NCBI RefSeq assembly: GCF_001426185.1
Contig: NZ_LMRP01000001.1
Span: forward strand, 1,094,765-1,158,764
Length of the DNA stretch: 64,000 nt
From: Rhodococcus sp. Leaf247
GTDB lineage: Bacteria > Actinomycetota > Actinomycetes > Mycobacteriales > Mycobacteriaceae
Direction of reading: 5' to 3'
Shown here: piece by piece, positions 8,002 through 14,953 of the stretch
Layout of the letters: each line of letters starts with the position of its first letter
Position numbering within the stretch: the stretch's first letter is position 1
Position numbers and translations under genes: made by a program
Notes under the pieces: generated by a model
Seen by the model: only the letters and a program-made list of their open reading frames with translations
Databases searched by the model: none
What the model was told of the DNA's origin: nothing

Positions 8002-9209
8002 GGCGTGGCCTCCGCGACAGATCGGCCGGCGCGTGCGGGTCCGAGGTCGACGGCGAGCGAGTCGACGAGCCAGCGTCCGCCGGCATGTCCGATGCGTGTC
8101 CCCTCGTCGACCACCGTCGCATCGGGGTAGCGGTCGAGCAGGAAGCCCACCACCTCCTCCATCTCCACCTTGGCAAGGCTCTGTCCGAGGCATCCGTGCA
8201 GACCTGTACTGAAGGTCAGTGGTTGCACGCGTTCACGATCGATGTCGAAGGCATCCGGGTTCGGAAAGCGTTCGGGATCGCGATTGGCCGACCACACCGC
8301 GACATGGACATCGGATCCGGCCGGGACGGTCGTGCCGGCGATGTCGATGTCCTCGGATGCGATCTTGCTGACGATGCCGGGACGGGGGTAGAGCCGGCAT
8401 GCCTCGACGACCGCGGCAGGAACCAGGGATCGGTCCTCCTGCAAGCGCTTCCACGTCTCCCGCTCCCGCAGGAGTGTCCACACGACGAGAGCAGTCTGGT
8501 GGGAGGTGTTCACCGAACTGGCCTCGAGCATCGCCGTCGCCTCGCTCAGCAACTCCTCGGCATCGAGCTTTCCCTCGATCTCCTGGCCGATGAGGAACGA
8601 GAGCATGTCGTTGCCCAGTCCCTGTTCGCGCTTGCGTGCAATGAGCGAGGTCAGGTATGCGAACAGTTCGTCGTAGGACTGCAAGATCGAGTCCTTCAGA
8701 CTCGGATCTCGTTGCAGCAGCGCGAGAGTGCCCGCGGACAACCTGGCGACCAGAGGTGCGTCCTCGGCGGGCGCTCCGGCGAGGAGGCAGTAGACCCGCG
8801 CCGGGATCTTCCGCGCCACGGTCTCGTTGAAGTCGACCGGGCCGTCGGACCGGCCACCCGGATCGATGTCCGCGAGGATTGTGCGGAGTTCGACGCGAAT
8901 GTCCTCGACCATCGTCGGGCCCATGAATCGGGCGAGCGGGGTCCGCAGCCGAATGTGCCGTGCGCCCTCGGCCATGATGAGGCTGCGGGCCCGGAAATCG
9001 TGGACCGGACCGTCGGTGATGCCGAACTGTTCCATGAGCGTCAGCGCAGCGTTGACGAAGCGCATGTCGCGCAGAACGGTGGTCGCGAGCGCGAAGTCGA
9101 GGACGGCGTATCCGTACTCGCCGCGGATGACCGACTGGCCATCGGCTGCGCCACCGGAATGGGTGGGCGAATCGGGTGCGAACGGATCCAGAGCGTGTGA
9201 GGTCGTCAT
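7998..9209 (-). CDS. Cytochrome P450
   Basis: A 403-residue soluble bacterial P450. The heme loop is FSTGLHGCLGQSLA with the axial Cys at residue 340; the ExxR motif is EACR at 269-272. In the I-helix the usual (A/G)GxD/E-T-T/S reads SSVNTS (231-236), so the acid of the acid-alcohol pair is Asn and the Thr is kept. ATG at 9209 overlaps the stop of the ferredoxin gene by 4 bases, and the gene overlaps the PrpD gene downstream. With the ferredoxin and ferredoxin reductase of the same operon this makes a complete three-component class I monooxygenase. The substrate is unknown; an oxygenated ring or terpenoid would fit the pathway. Confidence 0.93.
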   Translation of the reverse strand: MTTSHALDPFAPDSPTHSGGAADGQSVIRGEYGYAVLDFALATTVLRDMRFVNAALTLMEQFGITDGPVHDFRARSLIMAEGARHIRLRTPLARFMGPTMVEDIRVELRTILADIDPGGRSDGPVDFNETVARKIPARVYCLLAGAPAEDAPLVARLSAGTLALLQRDPSLKDSILQSYDELFAYLTSLIARKREQGLGNDMLSFLIGQEIEGKLDAEELLSEATAMLEASSVNTSHQTALVVWTLLRERETWKRLQEDRSLVPAAVVEACRLYPRPGIVSKIASEDIDIAGTTVPAGSDVHVAVWSANRDPERFPNPDAFDIDRERVQPLTFSTGLHGCLGQSLAKVEMEEVVGFLLDRYPDATVVDEGTRIGHAGGRWLVDSLAVDLGPARAGRSVAEATP

Positions 9210-9397
9210 GAGCGCGAGATCGCTCCCATCGGGCAGCAGAGAATCGCTTCGTCGAGGTCCTGGTCTCGATCGTCCGGCACGGACTCTGCGAGCTGGACCA
9301 ACAATCCGTCGTCGCCGATACGGAACACGTCGGGCATCAGCGCGGCACACGTGCCGTTGGCATCACATCGGGCGAAATCAACAGTGACGTCGATCAT
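9206..9397 (-). CDS. Small [3Fe-4S]-type ferredoxin for the P450
   Basis: A 63-residue ferredoxin. Cluster ligands appear as CDANGTC (C-x5-C) and a distal CCP near the C-terminus. This is the C-x2-X-x2-C-xn-CP pattern of actinobacterial P450 ferredoxins, in which the central X varies; here X is Asn. ATG at 9397 has GAGG 9 bases upstream; ATG at 9406 is closer to that site and less likely. It is the first gene of the P450 operon and overlaps the P450 start (ATGA). It carries electrons from the reductase at 4590-5795 to the P450. Confidence 0.88.
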   Translation of the reverse strand: MIDVTVDFARCDANGTCAALMPDVFRIGDDGLLVQLAESVPDDRDQDLDEAILCCPMGAISRS

Positions 9398-9462
9398 GGC
9401 GAACATCCTCACTCGGTCGAAAATTTATGGCGTGGAACACAGTCTTCGCCGGCTCCAACCAT

Positions 9463-9476
9463 TTGACAAATATCAA
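9463..9476. promoter_or_regulatory. Palindromic CRP/FNR-like site upstream of the P450 operon
   Basis: TTGACAAATATCAA reads as an almost symmetric dyad (TTGA-N6-TCAA), one base from an FNR box. It lies 66 bases upstream of the ferredoxin start, in an AT-rich patch of an otherwise GC-rich genome, and so could be an operator or promoter element. The protein that would bind it is not known. Confidence 0.4.
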
Positions 9477-9480
9477 TAAA

Positions 9481-9517
9481 GCGCCCCTGCCATAGCGTGA
9501 ATATATGGCAGGGGCGC
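9481..9517 (-). terminator. Intrinsic terminator after the two-component monooxygenase operon
   Basis: A perfect 14-bp inverted repeat (GCGCCCCTGCCATA and its complement) with a 9-base loop. On the minus strand it is followed directly by TTTATTGATATTTG. It lies just beyond the stop of the ABM gene (9540) and before the P450 operon, so it separates the two minus-strand operons. Confidence 0.8.
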
Positions 9518-9539
9518 GAGTAGCCGAGTGGCTCATGAC

Positions 9540-9824
9540 TCAGCAGCAGTAGTGCGTCACCCGCGGCATCTCTGCGCAGAGCGGCTCCAGGATGCGGCGC
9601 ACACGAGCGCCGGACTCCGAACCTGCGAACGTCTCGGTGTGGTCCTCGAGCCGTGCCCACCGCGCGGTCAGCAGGTACGTGTCCTGACGATCGACGCTGG
9701 CGGCGAGCGCCGCGTCGGAGCATCCCGGTGCGGCCAGCAGCAGAGTGCGGATCTCGTCGAACCCGCTCTCGAGGTCGCCGGCACACCCCTCCCTGACCCG
9801 GATCTCCACGTGCTCGGCGATCAT
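9540..9824 (-). CDS. Antibiotic-biosynthesis-monooxygenase (ABM) domain protein
   Basis: A 94-residue single-domain ferredoxin-fold protein of the ABM/YgiN type. It has the pattern EHVEIRVREGCAGDLESGFDEIR at the start and LLLAAPGCSDAALAASVDRQDTYLLTARW in the middle. Relatives are cofactor-free quinol monooxygenases or small heme-binding proteins. ATG at 9824 overlaps the flavin reductase stop (ATGA). Association with a two-component flavin hydroxylase suggests oxidation of a hydroquinone product to a quinone. It ends with a Cys-Cys pair. It is the last gene before the terminator at 9481-9517. Confidence 0.72.
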   Translation of the reverse strand: MIAEHVEIRVREGCAGDLESGFDEIRTLLLAAPGCSDAALAASVDRQDTYLLTARWARLEDHTETFAGSESGARVRRILEPLCAEMPRVTHYCC

Positions 9825-10360
9825 CGGTCGACACCTCGGTCCGCGATGGCCGACATGTCCACGAAACCACCTCGCAGAAAGATCAATGGTTCGTCGGAAC
9901 GCTGCTGCGCGATGGCTTCCACTCGACCCACCACGTGCAGGTGATCACCGATGCGGTCCACCGAGTGCGGACTGCAGTCGATCGAGACGATGGCGTCGGA
10001 CAACCAGGGCACACCGTGTCCGGACGGACTCCACTCGACCCCCAGGAAGCGTTCGGCGCCCCGTCGGGCGAACGCGCGACAGAGATCGCCGGCGTGAGCA
10101 CCGAGAACGTTGATCCCGAAGTGGTCCGCCTCGGCCAGGACCGGCCAGGTAGTCGAACCCAGATCGACGTAGAAGGCGACCAGGGGCGGGTCGAGCGACA
10201 CCGAGGTGAAGGTTCCGACGGTCATACCCGCCGGACCGTTCTCGGTCATCGCGGTGATCACCGAGACGCTCGTGGGCACGTGGCTCAGAACGTGACGGTA
10301 GTCCTCGGCATTCGCCTGACCTGCGAACGTCTGCGCCACGGCGGCGGTCACCGTCCTCAC
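9821..10360 (-). CDS. Flavin reductase (HpaC/HsaB-like), small component of flavin monooxygenase
   Basis: A 179-residue flavin reductase-like protein with a split-barrel FMN-binding fold. Hallmarks are YRHVLSHVPTSVSVITAM (about 20-37), GMTVGTFTSVSLDPPLVAF (45-63), and FGINVLGAHAGDLCRAFA near 83. It supplies FADH2 or FMNH2 to the oxygenase encoded immediately upstream. The GTG start at 10360 overlaps that gene's TGA stop, and its own stop overlaps the ABM start. This tight coupling fits a 1:1 two-component monooxygenase. Confidence 0.85.
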   Translation of the reverse strand: MRTVTAAVAQTFAGQANAEDYRHVLSHVPTSVSVITAMTENGPAGMTVGTFTSVSLDPPLVAFYVDLGSTTWPVLAEADHFGINVLGAHAGDLCRAFARRGAERFLGVEWSPSGHGVPWLSDAIVSIDCSPHSVDRIGDHLHVVGRVEAIAQQRSDEPLIFLRGGFVDMSAIADRGVDR

Positions 10361-11556
10361 AAGCCGATCGTCGGATCGTAGTTGCCGAGAAGCTGACGGC
10401 CGTAGGCCTCGCGGCCGATCTCGGGCGTCACCAGCGCGTGCCGCGCAGCCGTCTCGCTGTCGCGCCAGACGCGGCCGAGGACGTTGACGTCGGCGAACGA
10501 GCCGGCGCCGTTGGCGGTGAGCAGGTAGTCGATCTCTTCCTTGACCAACTCGGCGACCACGCCGGTGTCGTTGCGGATGCGCGCAAGAATTTCCGGATTC
10601 GGCAGCTCGTGCTTTTCTGCGGCGCCATCGATGTCCGCCGCCATCGCGTCGAGCAGCAGCTCGGCGAGACGGAGCTTGGTGGCAGCGCGCGCCACACCCA
10701 GCTGGTGGGTCGGCGAGTCCTTTGCCTGGCCGTACGCGGTGTAAGCAACGGGCTTCTTCGGCAGCTTCTCACGGGTGAGCTCGAGGGCGTGACGGCCCAG
10801 ACCGATCTGAGGCGCGACGAGGATGCCTGCCGCGACCGCGTTGAACGGCATCGAGGCGACGTGCTCCTCGGTGAACGGTGAGCGGAACTTGGACGAGAAC
10901 ATGTCGGCGACCGGCTGGACGCGGTATTCCGGCACGAAATGATCCTTGACCACGATGGTGTCGCTACCGGTTCCCTGCATGCCTGCGACGAACCAGGTGG
11001 GCTCGATGGTGAACGCCTCGGCGGGGATCAATGCCATACCGGGTGCGCCACCTTCGAGAGTGATGGTGAGGCTCGCCCACTGGGCCGCGAACGAACCGGA
11101 GGCATACGGCCACTTGCCGCTCACCAGATATCCGCCCTCGACCTTCTCGCTCTTGTCACCCGGGGAGAAGATCCCGCAGATGCGCGCACCGGGGTTCGCA
11201 CCGAAGACATCGTCCTGCGCCTGGGTGGTGTTGGTGGCTCCGTAGGCCGTCGCGAGCAGAGTGAGCGCCGTGACCCAGCCGGTCGATCCGTCGCCGCGGG
11301 CGATCTCGGCGACCACGTCGCACGCTGTCTTGAACGTCGCACCCTGTCCACCCCAACGCTTGGGGACCATCACATGGAACAAGCCGGCCGAGGCGATCGC
11401 ATCGATCACCTCGGGCGAGACCTTGCGATTCTTCGTGGCGTCGGCGGCGTGTTCGCGAATGAGCGGGATCAGCGCGGTGGCGCGTGCCACCAGCTCTGCG
11501 TCCGATACGCCGGCGGTGTCGAGATCTGCGAGCTCGGGGGTGGCGAAGGCGGTCAT
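10357..11556 (-). CDS. Flavin-dependent monooxygenase, oxygenase component (HsaA/group D, acyl-CoA-dehydrogenase fold)
   Basis: A 399-residue protein of the acyl-CoA dehydrogenase fold lacking the catalytic Glu context of true dehydrogenases. It resembles HsaA and HpaB-type phenol hydroxylases: GLFHVMVPKRWGGQGA (54-69), GDGSTGWVTAL (about 88), SGKWPYASGSFAAQWA around 147 and WFVAGMQGTGSDTIVV near 188. It uses reduced flavin from the reductase encoded next (GTGA overlap) to hydroxylate, most likely, a phenolic ring. It is the first gene of the 11556-9540 operon, transcribed divergently from the NmrA gene at 11838. The assignment as oxygenase rather than dehydrogenase depends on the paired flavin reductase. 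Confidence 0.85.
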   Translation of the reverse strand: MTAFATPELADLDTAGVSDAELVARATALIPLIREHAADATKNRKVSPEVIDAIASAGLFHVMVPKRWGGQGATFKTACDVVAEIARGDGSTGWVTALTLLATAYGATNTTQAQDDVFGANPGARICGIFSPGDKSEKVEGGYLVSGKWPYASGSFAAQWASLTITLEGGAPGMALIPAEAFTIEPTWFVAGMQGTGSDTIVVKDHFVPEYRVQPVADMFSSKFRSPFTEEHVASMPFNAVAAGILVAPQIGLGRHALELTREKLPKKPVAYTAYGQAKDSPTHQLGVARAATKLRLAELLLDAMAADIDGAAEKHELPNPEILARIRNDTGVVAELVKEEIDYLLTANGAGSFADVNVLGRVWRDSETAARHALVTPEIGREAYGRQLLGNYDPTIGL

Positions 11557-11837
11557 GTCGGGTCTCTTTCGTTCGGGAGGACGTGTCCGTCGGGTTCGGT
11601 GACCCCGATCACGTCTGGCTTCCCCAGCATGCGACGCCCGTCAGAACGCTGCAACGCCGAAATGTTGGGCGGGACCATGCATCCGACACATGCCACACGA
11701 TGCTCGGCGTGCATGGTCGACCACATGATTCTGGTGGTGGACCGGACACGTGGACCGATGGTCGTATGTAGCGCACGTCACAACATCAGACGCGGTTGCG
11801 GTGCGACACAGTCCCATCGCCCACACAAGGAGTGCAT
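11557..11837. promoter_or_regulatory. Divergent promoter region with long-spaced inverted repeat
   Basis: This 281-base gap separates the oxygenase operon (minus) from the NmrA/MHS unit (plus). It contains GACCATGCA at 11673-11681 and its exact complement TGCATGGTC at 11710-11718, 37 bases centre to centre. That spacing is typical of a two-site or looping operator. No small gene with a convincing ribosome site was seen here. Confidence 0.45.
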
Positions 11838-12779
11838 ATGAGTCGAATCATCATCAGCGGAGCCTCGGGCGATCTGGGGAGGAGAGTGACGCGCCTGCTC
11901 CTCGACGCCGACCCCGATCGCGAGCTCATCCTGACCACCCGCACCCCCGAGAAGCTCGCGGACTTCGCCTCGGACACCGTGCAGATCCGGCACAGCGATT
12001 ACCAGTACCCGCCGACGGTTCGGGAGGCCTACGTGGGTGGGGACGTGCTCTTCCTCATCAGCGGCCTCAACCTCGGGAGGCGAGTGTCGGAACATCGCGC
12101 CGCGATTGCCGCCGCTCAGCACGCCGGTGTGGGCCACATCGTCTACACCTCGGTCGGCGGCGTGCAGCCGGGCAACCCCGCGCTGTCGGCCATCGATCAT
12201 CTGCAGACAGAAGCCGATCTGCGGGAGTCCGGCATCACGTACACCTTCATGCGGAATCACCTGTATGCGGAGATCGTCAGCAACATTCTCGTCGCACCGG
12301 CAGTACCGTCGGGCGTCCTGTCCCAGGCCACCGGAGACGGAATGTTCGCTCCGGTCGCCAAGGAGGATGTCGCACGCTGCGCCGCGCAATGCCTGATGCA
12401 CCCGGCGGCGCATGCCGGACGGATCTACGAGATCACCGGTCCCGAGCTACTCGACTTCCACCGGATCGCGGCCATGGCCTCGCACGTGCACTCGTCTCCG
12501 GTCGAGTACAAGCCGGTCTCCGAGGAGGAGCGACTGGCATTCTTCGACGCGGTCGGAATCCCGCGCACGTACGACCCGAGCATGCCCCCCAGCCCGGACG
12601 GCCACCTGTGGGCCAGCGACGAGCTCGTCTCCGCGGAAGTCGGTCTCGCCCAGGGATATCAAGCTCTCCAAAGCTTGCACGTGCAGCAGATCACCGGACG
12701 CGCGCCGGAGCCGCTCGCCTCGGTGATGGAGCGAGTTCGCGAAGTCCGTTACGACAAGATCGACGCCACTGTAGCGTGA
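11838..12779 (+). CDS. NmrA-family NAD(P)-dependent oxidoreductase (QorB-like), copy 1
   Basis: A 313-residue atypical SDR of the NmrA/QorB group. The nucleotide site is ISGASGDLGRRVTRLLL (residues 5-21). The central HIVYTSVGGVQPGNPALSAIDH has the substrate-side features of NAD(P)H:quinone reductases, and PRTYDPSMPPSPDGHLWASDEL lies near the C-terminus. ATG at 11838 has AAGGAG at ideal spacing. It is about 60% identical by eye to the protein at 16430-17365. It is followed by a strong hairpin and an MHS transporter gene. A quinone- or azo-reducing role fits the neighbouring hydroxylases. Confidence 0.8.
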   Translation: MSRIIISGASGDLGRRVTRLLLDADPDRELILTTRTPEKLADFASDTVQIRHSDYQYPPTVREAYVGGDVLFLISGLNLGRRVSEHRAAIAAAQHAGVGHIVYTSVGGVQPGNPALSAIDHLQTEADLRESGITYTFMRNHLYAEIVSNILVAPAVPSGVLSQATGDGMFAPVAKEDVARCAAQCLMHPAAHAGRIYEITGPELLDFHRIAAMASHVHSSPVEYKPVSEEERLAFFDAVGIPRTYDPSMPPSPDGHLWASDELVSAEVGLAQGYQALQSLHVQQITGRAPEPLASVMERVREVRYDKIDATVA

Positions 12780-12786
12780 CCGATCT

Positions 12787-12830
12787 TCCGCCGGGGGTGG
12801 CCGCGTGTCACAGCGGCCGCCCCCGGCGGA
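12787..12830 (+). terminator. GC-rich hairpin between NmrA and MHS genes
   Basis: An 18-bp stem (one G-T pair) with an 8-base loop begins 7 bases after the NmrA stop. It has no T-run, as often in actinobacteria. It would terminate or attenuate transcription into the transporter gene. Confidence 0.6.
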
Positions 12831-12869
12831 CACACCTCGACACCCGTACCGAAGGACCGAAGACCCATC

Positions 12870-14252
12870 ATGACGATTCCCGTGGAACCGACACCGCTTC
12901 GACCACGCACCCTCGGTGCGGACAACTCTGCGCTGGTGCCTCCACCGACCGACGCGAGACGCCGCGAGATCAGACGGGTCGTTCTGTCCAGCTATCTGGG
13001 CAGCACCATCGAGTACTACGACTTTCTTCTCTACGCCACATCCGCCGCCATCGTCTTCGCTCCCGTGTTCTTCTCCGACCTCTCACCCGTCGCGGGCACC
13101 ATCGCGTCACTCGGCACCTTCGCGGCCGGTTATCTGGCACGGCCTCTGGGCGGAGCGATCTTCGGCCACTTCGGTGACAAGTACGGACGCAAATCGATGC
13201 TGCTGGTGTCGATGAGCGTGATGGGCGCGGCGTCGTTCCTGATCGGACTGGTTCCGCCGGCCACCGCCATCGGTTCCTGGGCAGCGATCATCCTGGTTCT
13301 GCTCCGCGTCCTGCAAGGCATCGCCATCGGCGGTGAATGGGGTGGCGCGACCTTGATGTCGCTCGAACACGTCGGTGGTCGAGGGCGGGGCTTCGCTGCC
13401 GCATTCACCAACGCAGGCGCACCGACCGGCTCGCTGCTGGGAACCCTCGCCCTCGCTCTCGTCGCGCTGCTTCCGGAGGACGACTTCCTCGCGTGGGGTT
13501 GGCGGATCCCGTTCCTCCTCTCCGCCGTCCTTCTCGCCGTCGGCCTGTTCGTTCGCAGCAGGGTCTCCGAGAGTCCCGTGTTCCGCGAGGCACTCGAACG
13601 CAGTGCGGCACAGGCTTCGGGAGCGCGTGCGGCCGCGCCGATCGTGAGCATTCTCCGTCGCCCGCGCAATCTGATCCTCGTCGCCGGCGGGTGCATGGCC
13701 AGCGTCGCCATTCAGATCATGTTCGCCACCTTCGCCATCGGTCACGCCACGAAGTCCGGGGTGGCCCGGTCGGACGTCCTGCTCGGTTTCGCCCTGTGCC
13801 AGTTCGTGGCAATCTTCGCTCTTCTCGGTTTCGCCCGACTGTCCGACCGTGTCGGCCGTCGACCGGTGATGCTCGCCGGGCTCGGCGTGTTCGCGGTGGT
13901 GATCTTCCCGGTGCTCGCGATGCTGTCCTCCGGAAGCGCACTGCTGGTGACACTGGCCTTCGTGCTCGGTTTCAGCCTCGTCCAGTCCGCGACGTTCGGC
14001 CCGATGGCGGCATACATCGCCGAGCAGTTCGGCACGTCCGCGCGGTACACCGGCGCGTCGCTGGGGTACCAGGCCGCCACGCTGCTGGGTGCAGGATTCA
14101 CTCCGGTGATCCTGGTGTCTCTTCAAGCCGCCGCGAACGGTTGGACATTCCTGGTGGGCCTTTACATGATCGGCCTCGCCGTCGTCAGCGCAGTGTTCAT
14201 CGCACTGTCGAAGGAGAGCAAGGACCGGGATCTGGACACGTACAAGCACTGA
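12870..14252 (+). CDS. MFS transporter, metabolite:H+ symporter (MHS) family, copy 1
   Basis: A 460-residue 12-helix major facilitator of the MHS type (ShiA/ProP/PcaT relatives). The signature is SSYLGSTIEYYDFLLYATSA at helix 1, then PLGGAIFGHFGDKYGRKSML (helix 2-3 loop) and RVLQGIAIGGEWGGATLMS (helix 4). About 40 hydrophilic residues precede helix 1. MHS carriers import organic acids such as shikimate, citrate, protocatechuate or alpha-ketoglutarate with protons. Its place in the catabolic cluster suggests uptake of the pathway substrate. It has a second, divergent relative at 17904-19232. A terminator hairpin follows. Confidence 0.85.
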   Translation: MTIPVEPTPLRPRTLGADNSALVPPPTDARRREIRRVVLSSYLGSTIEYYDFLLYATSAAIVFAPVFFSDLSPVAGTIASLGTFAAGYLARPLGGAIFGHFGDKYGRKSMLLVSMSVMGAASFLIGLVPPATAIGSWAAIILVLLRVLQGIAIGGEWGGATLMSLEHVGGRGRGFAAAFTNAGAPTGSLLGTLALALVALLPEDDFLAWGWRIPFLLSAVLLAVGLFVRSRVSESPVFREALERSAAQASGARAAAPIVSILRRPRNLILVAGGCMASVAIQIMFATFAIGHATKSGVARSDVLLGFALCQFVAIFALLGFARLSDRVGRRPVMLAGLGVFAVVIFPVLAMLSSGSALLVTLAFVLGFSLVQSATFGPMAAYIAEQFGTSARYTGASLGYQAATLLGAGFTPVILVSLQAAANGWTFLVGLYMIGLAVVSAVFIALSKESKDRDLDTYKH

Positions 14253-14265
14253 CCGACGCTCCTAT

Positions 14266-14293
14266 CCGCCCCCGACTACGACGTCGGGGGCGG
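14266..14293. terminator. Bidirectional terminator between MHS transporter and HxlR gene
   Basis: A perfect 11-bp stem (CCGCCCCCGAC and its complement) with a 6-base loop lies 13 bases after the transporter stop and overlaps the end of the convergent HxlR gene. It can serve both strands. Confidence 0.7.
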
Positions 14294-14866
14294 TTCGTGT
14301 GCGCCGTGCTCGGCGGTCTGATCGAAACGCGTCCGGGCACGGTCGATCTCATCGGTGTGCCGGAATCCCCAGTCGATCAGGTTCACTACGAGATCGGACA
14401 ACTCACAACCCAGCGGAGTCAGGGTGTACTCGACGTGCCTGCGCGCGCCGGCGATCACCGTCCGCGTGTACATGCCGTCACGCTCGAGCATGCGCAGATT
14501 GTGGGTCAGCATCTTCTGGGACAGAGGGTGTGTGGGATCCAACGTGTCGAGCAGCCGGCGCATGGCCGAGGGGCGTAGCGCGCCGACGCGCGAGATCACC
14601 AGAAGCCAGTTCCGCCAGTAGTTTCCGACATGCCCGACGATGCCCACCACCGGCACATTTCTATTCCTGTCGAACTCGGTGAGCACGGAGGCGAGACTTC
14701 GGAACAAGTCCTCGGTCTCCTCGGAAGGTGCGGACACGCCGCGAAGTACGAGTGCGATGTCCTCCATGATGATGTCCACGGGTGACGCGTCACCGGGGAC
14801 TGCGTCGACGCCCACGGGTCGGCCCTCCTCATGTATCCGTCCGCACAGTACCGCGAACGCAGCCAC
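14276..14866 (-). CDS. HxlR-type transcriptional regulator with N-terminal extension
   Basis: 196 residues. The C-terminal ~100 residues are a HxlR winged helix: NWLLVISRVGALRPSAMRRL, SQKMLTHNLRMLERDGMYTR and VEYTLTPLGCELSDLV. The first ~80 residues form an extra acidic helical region absent from ordinary 110-150-residue HxlR proteins, and the usual redox Cys before the helix-turn-helix is missing. The reading frame opens after a TGA just upstream of the GTG start at 14866, so no longer start is possible; a shorter one cannot be excluded. It lies between the two NmrA/MHS modules and probably regulates one or both. Confidence 0.72.
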   Translation of the reverse strand: MAAFAVLCGRIHEEGRPVGVDAVPGDASPVDIIMEDIALVLRGVSAPSEETEDLFRSLASVLTEFDRNRNVPVVGIVGHVGNYWRNWLLVISRVGALRPSAMRRLLDTLDPTHPLSQKMLTHNLRMLERDGMYTRTVIAGARRHVEYTLTPLGCELSDLVVNLIDWGFRHTDEIDRARTRFDQTAEHGAHEPPPTS

Positions 14867-14953
14867 GTTCTCGCGTATTCGTCACACGGATCGACGAGCC
14901 GCACACCATGGTGCGGCTCGTCGACCGGTCAGCGCCTCGGGTCTCTACCGCCG

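Noticed and set aside
9505-9540. tRNA-like string near GTAGCCGAGTGGCTC
   Set aside because: It resembles a D-arm, but no acceptor stem, anticodon arm or T-arm can be paired around it. It is the flank of the terminator and the end of the ABM gene.
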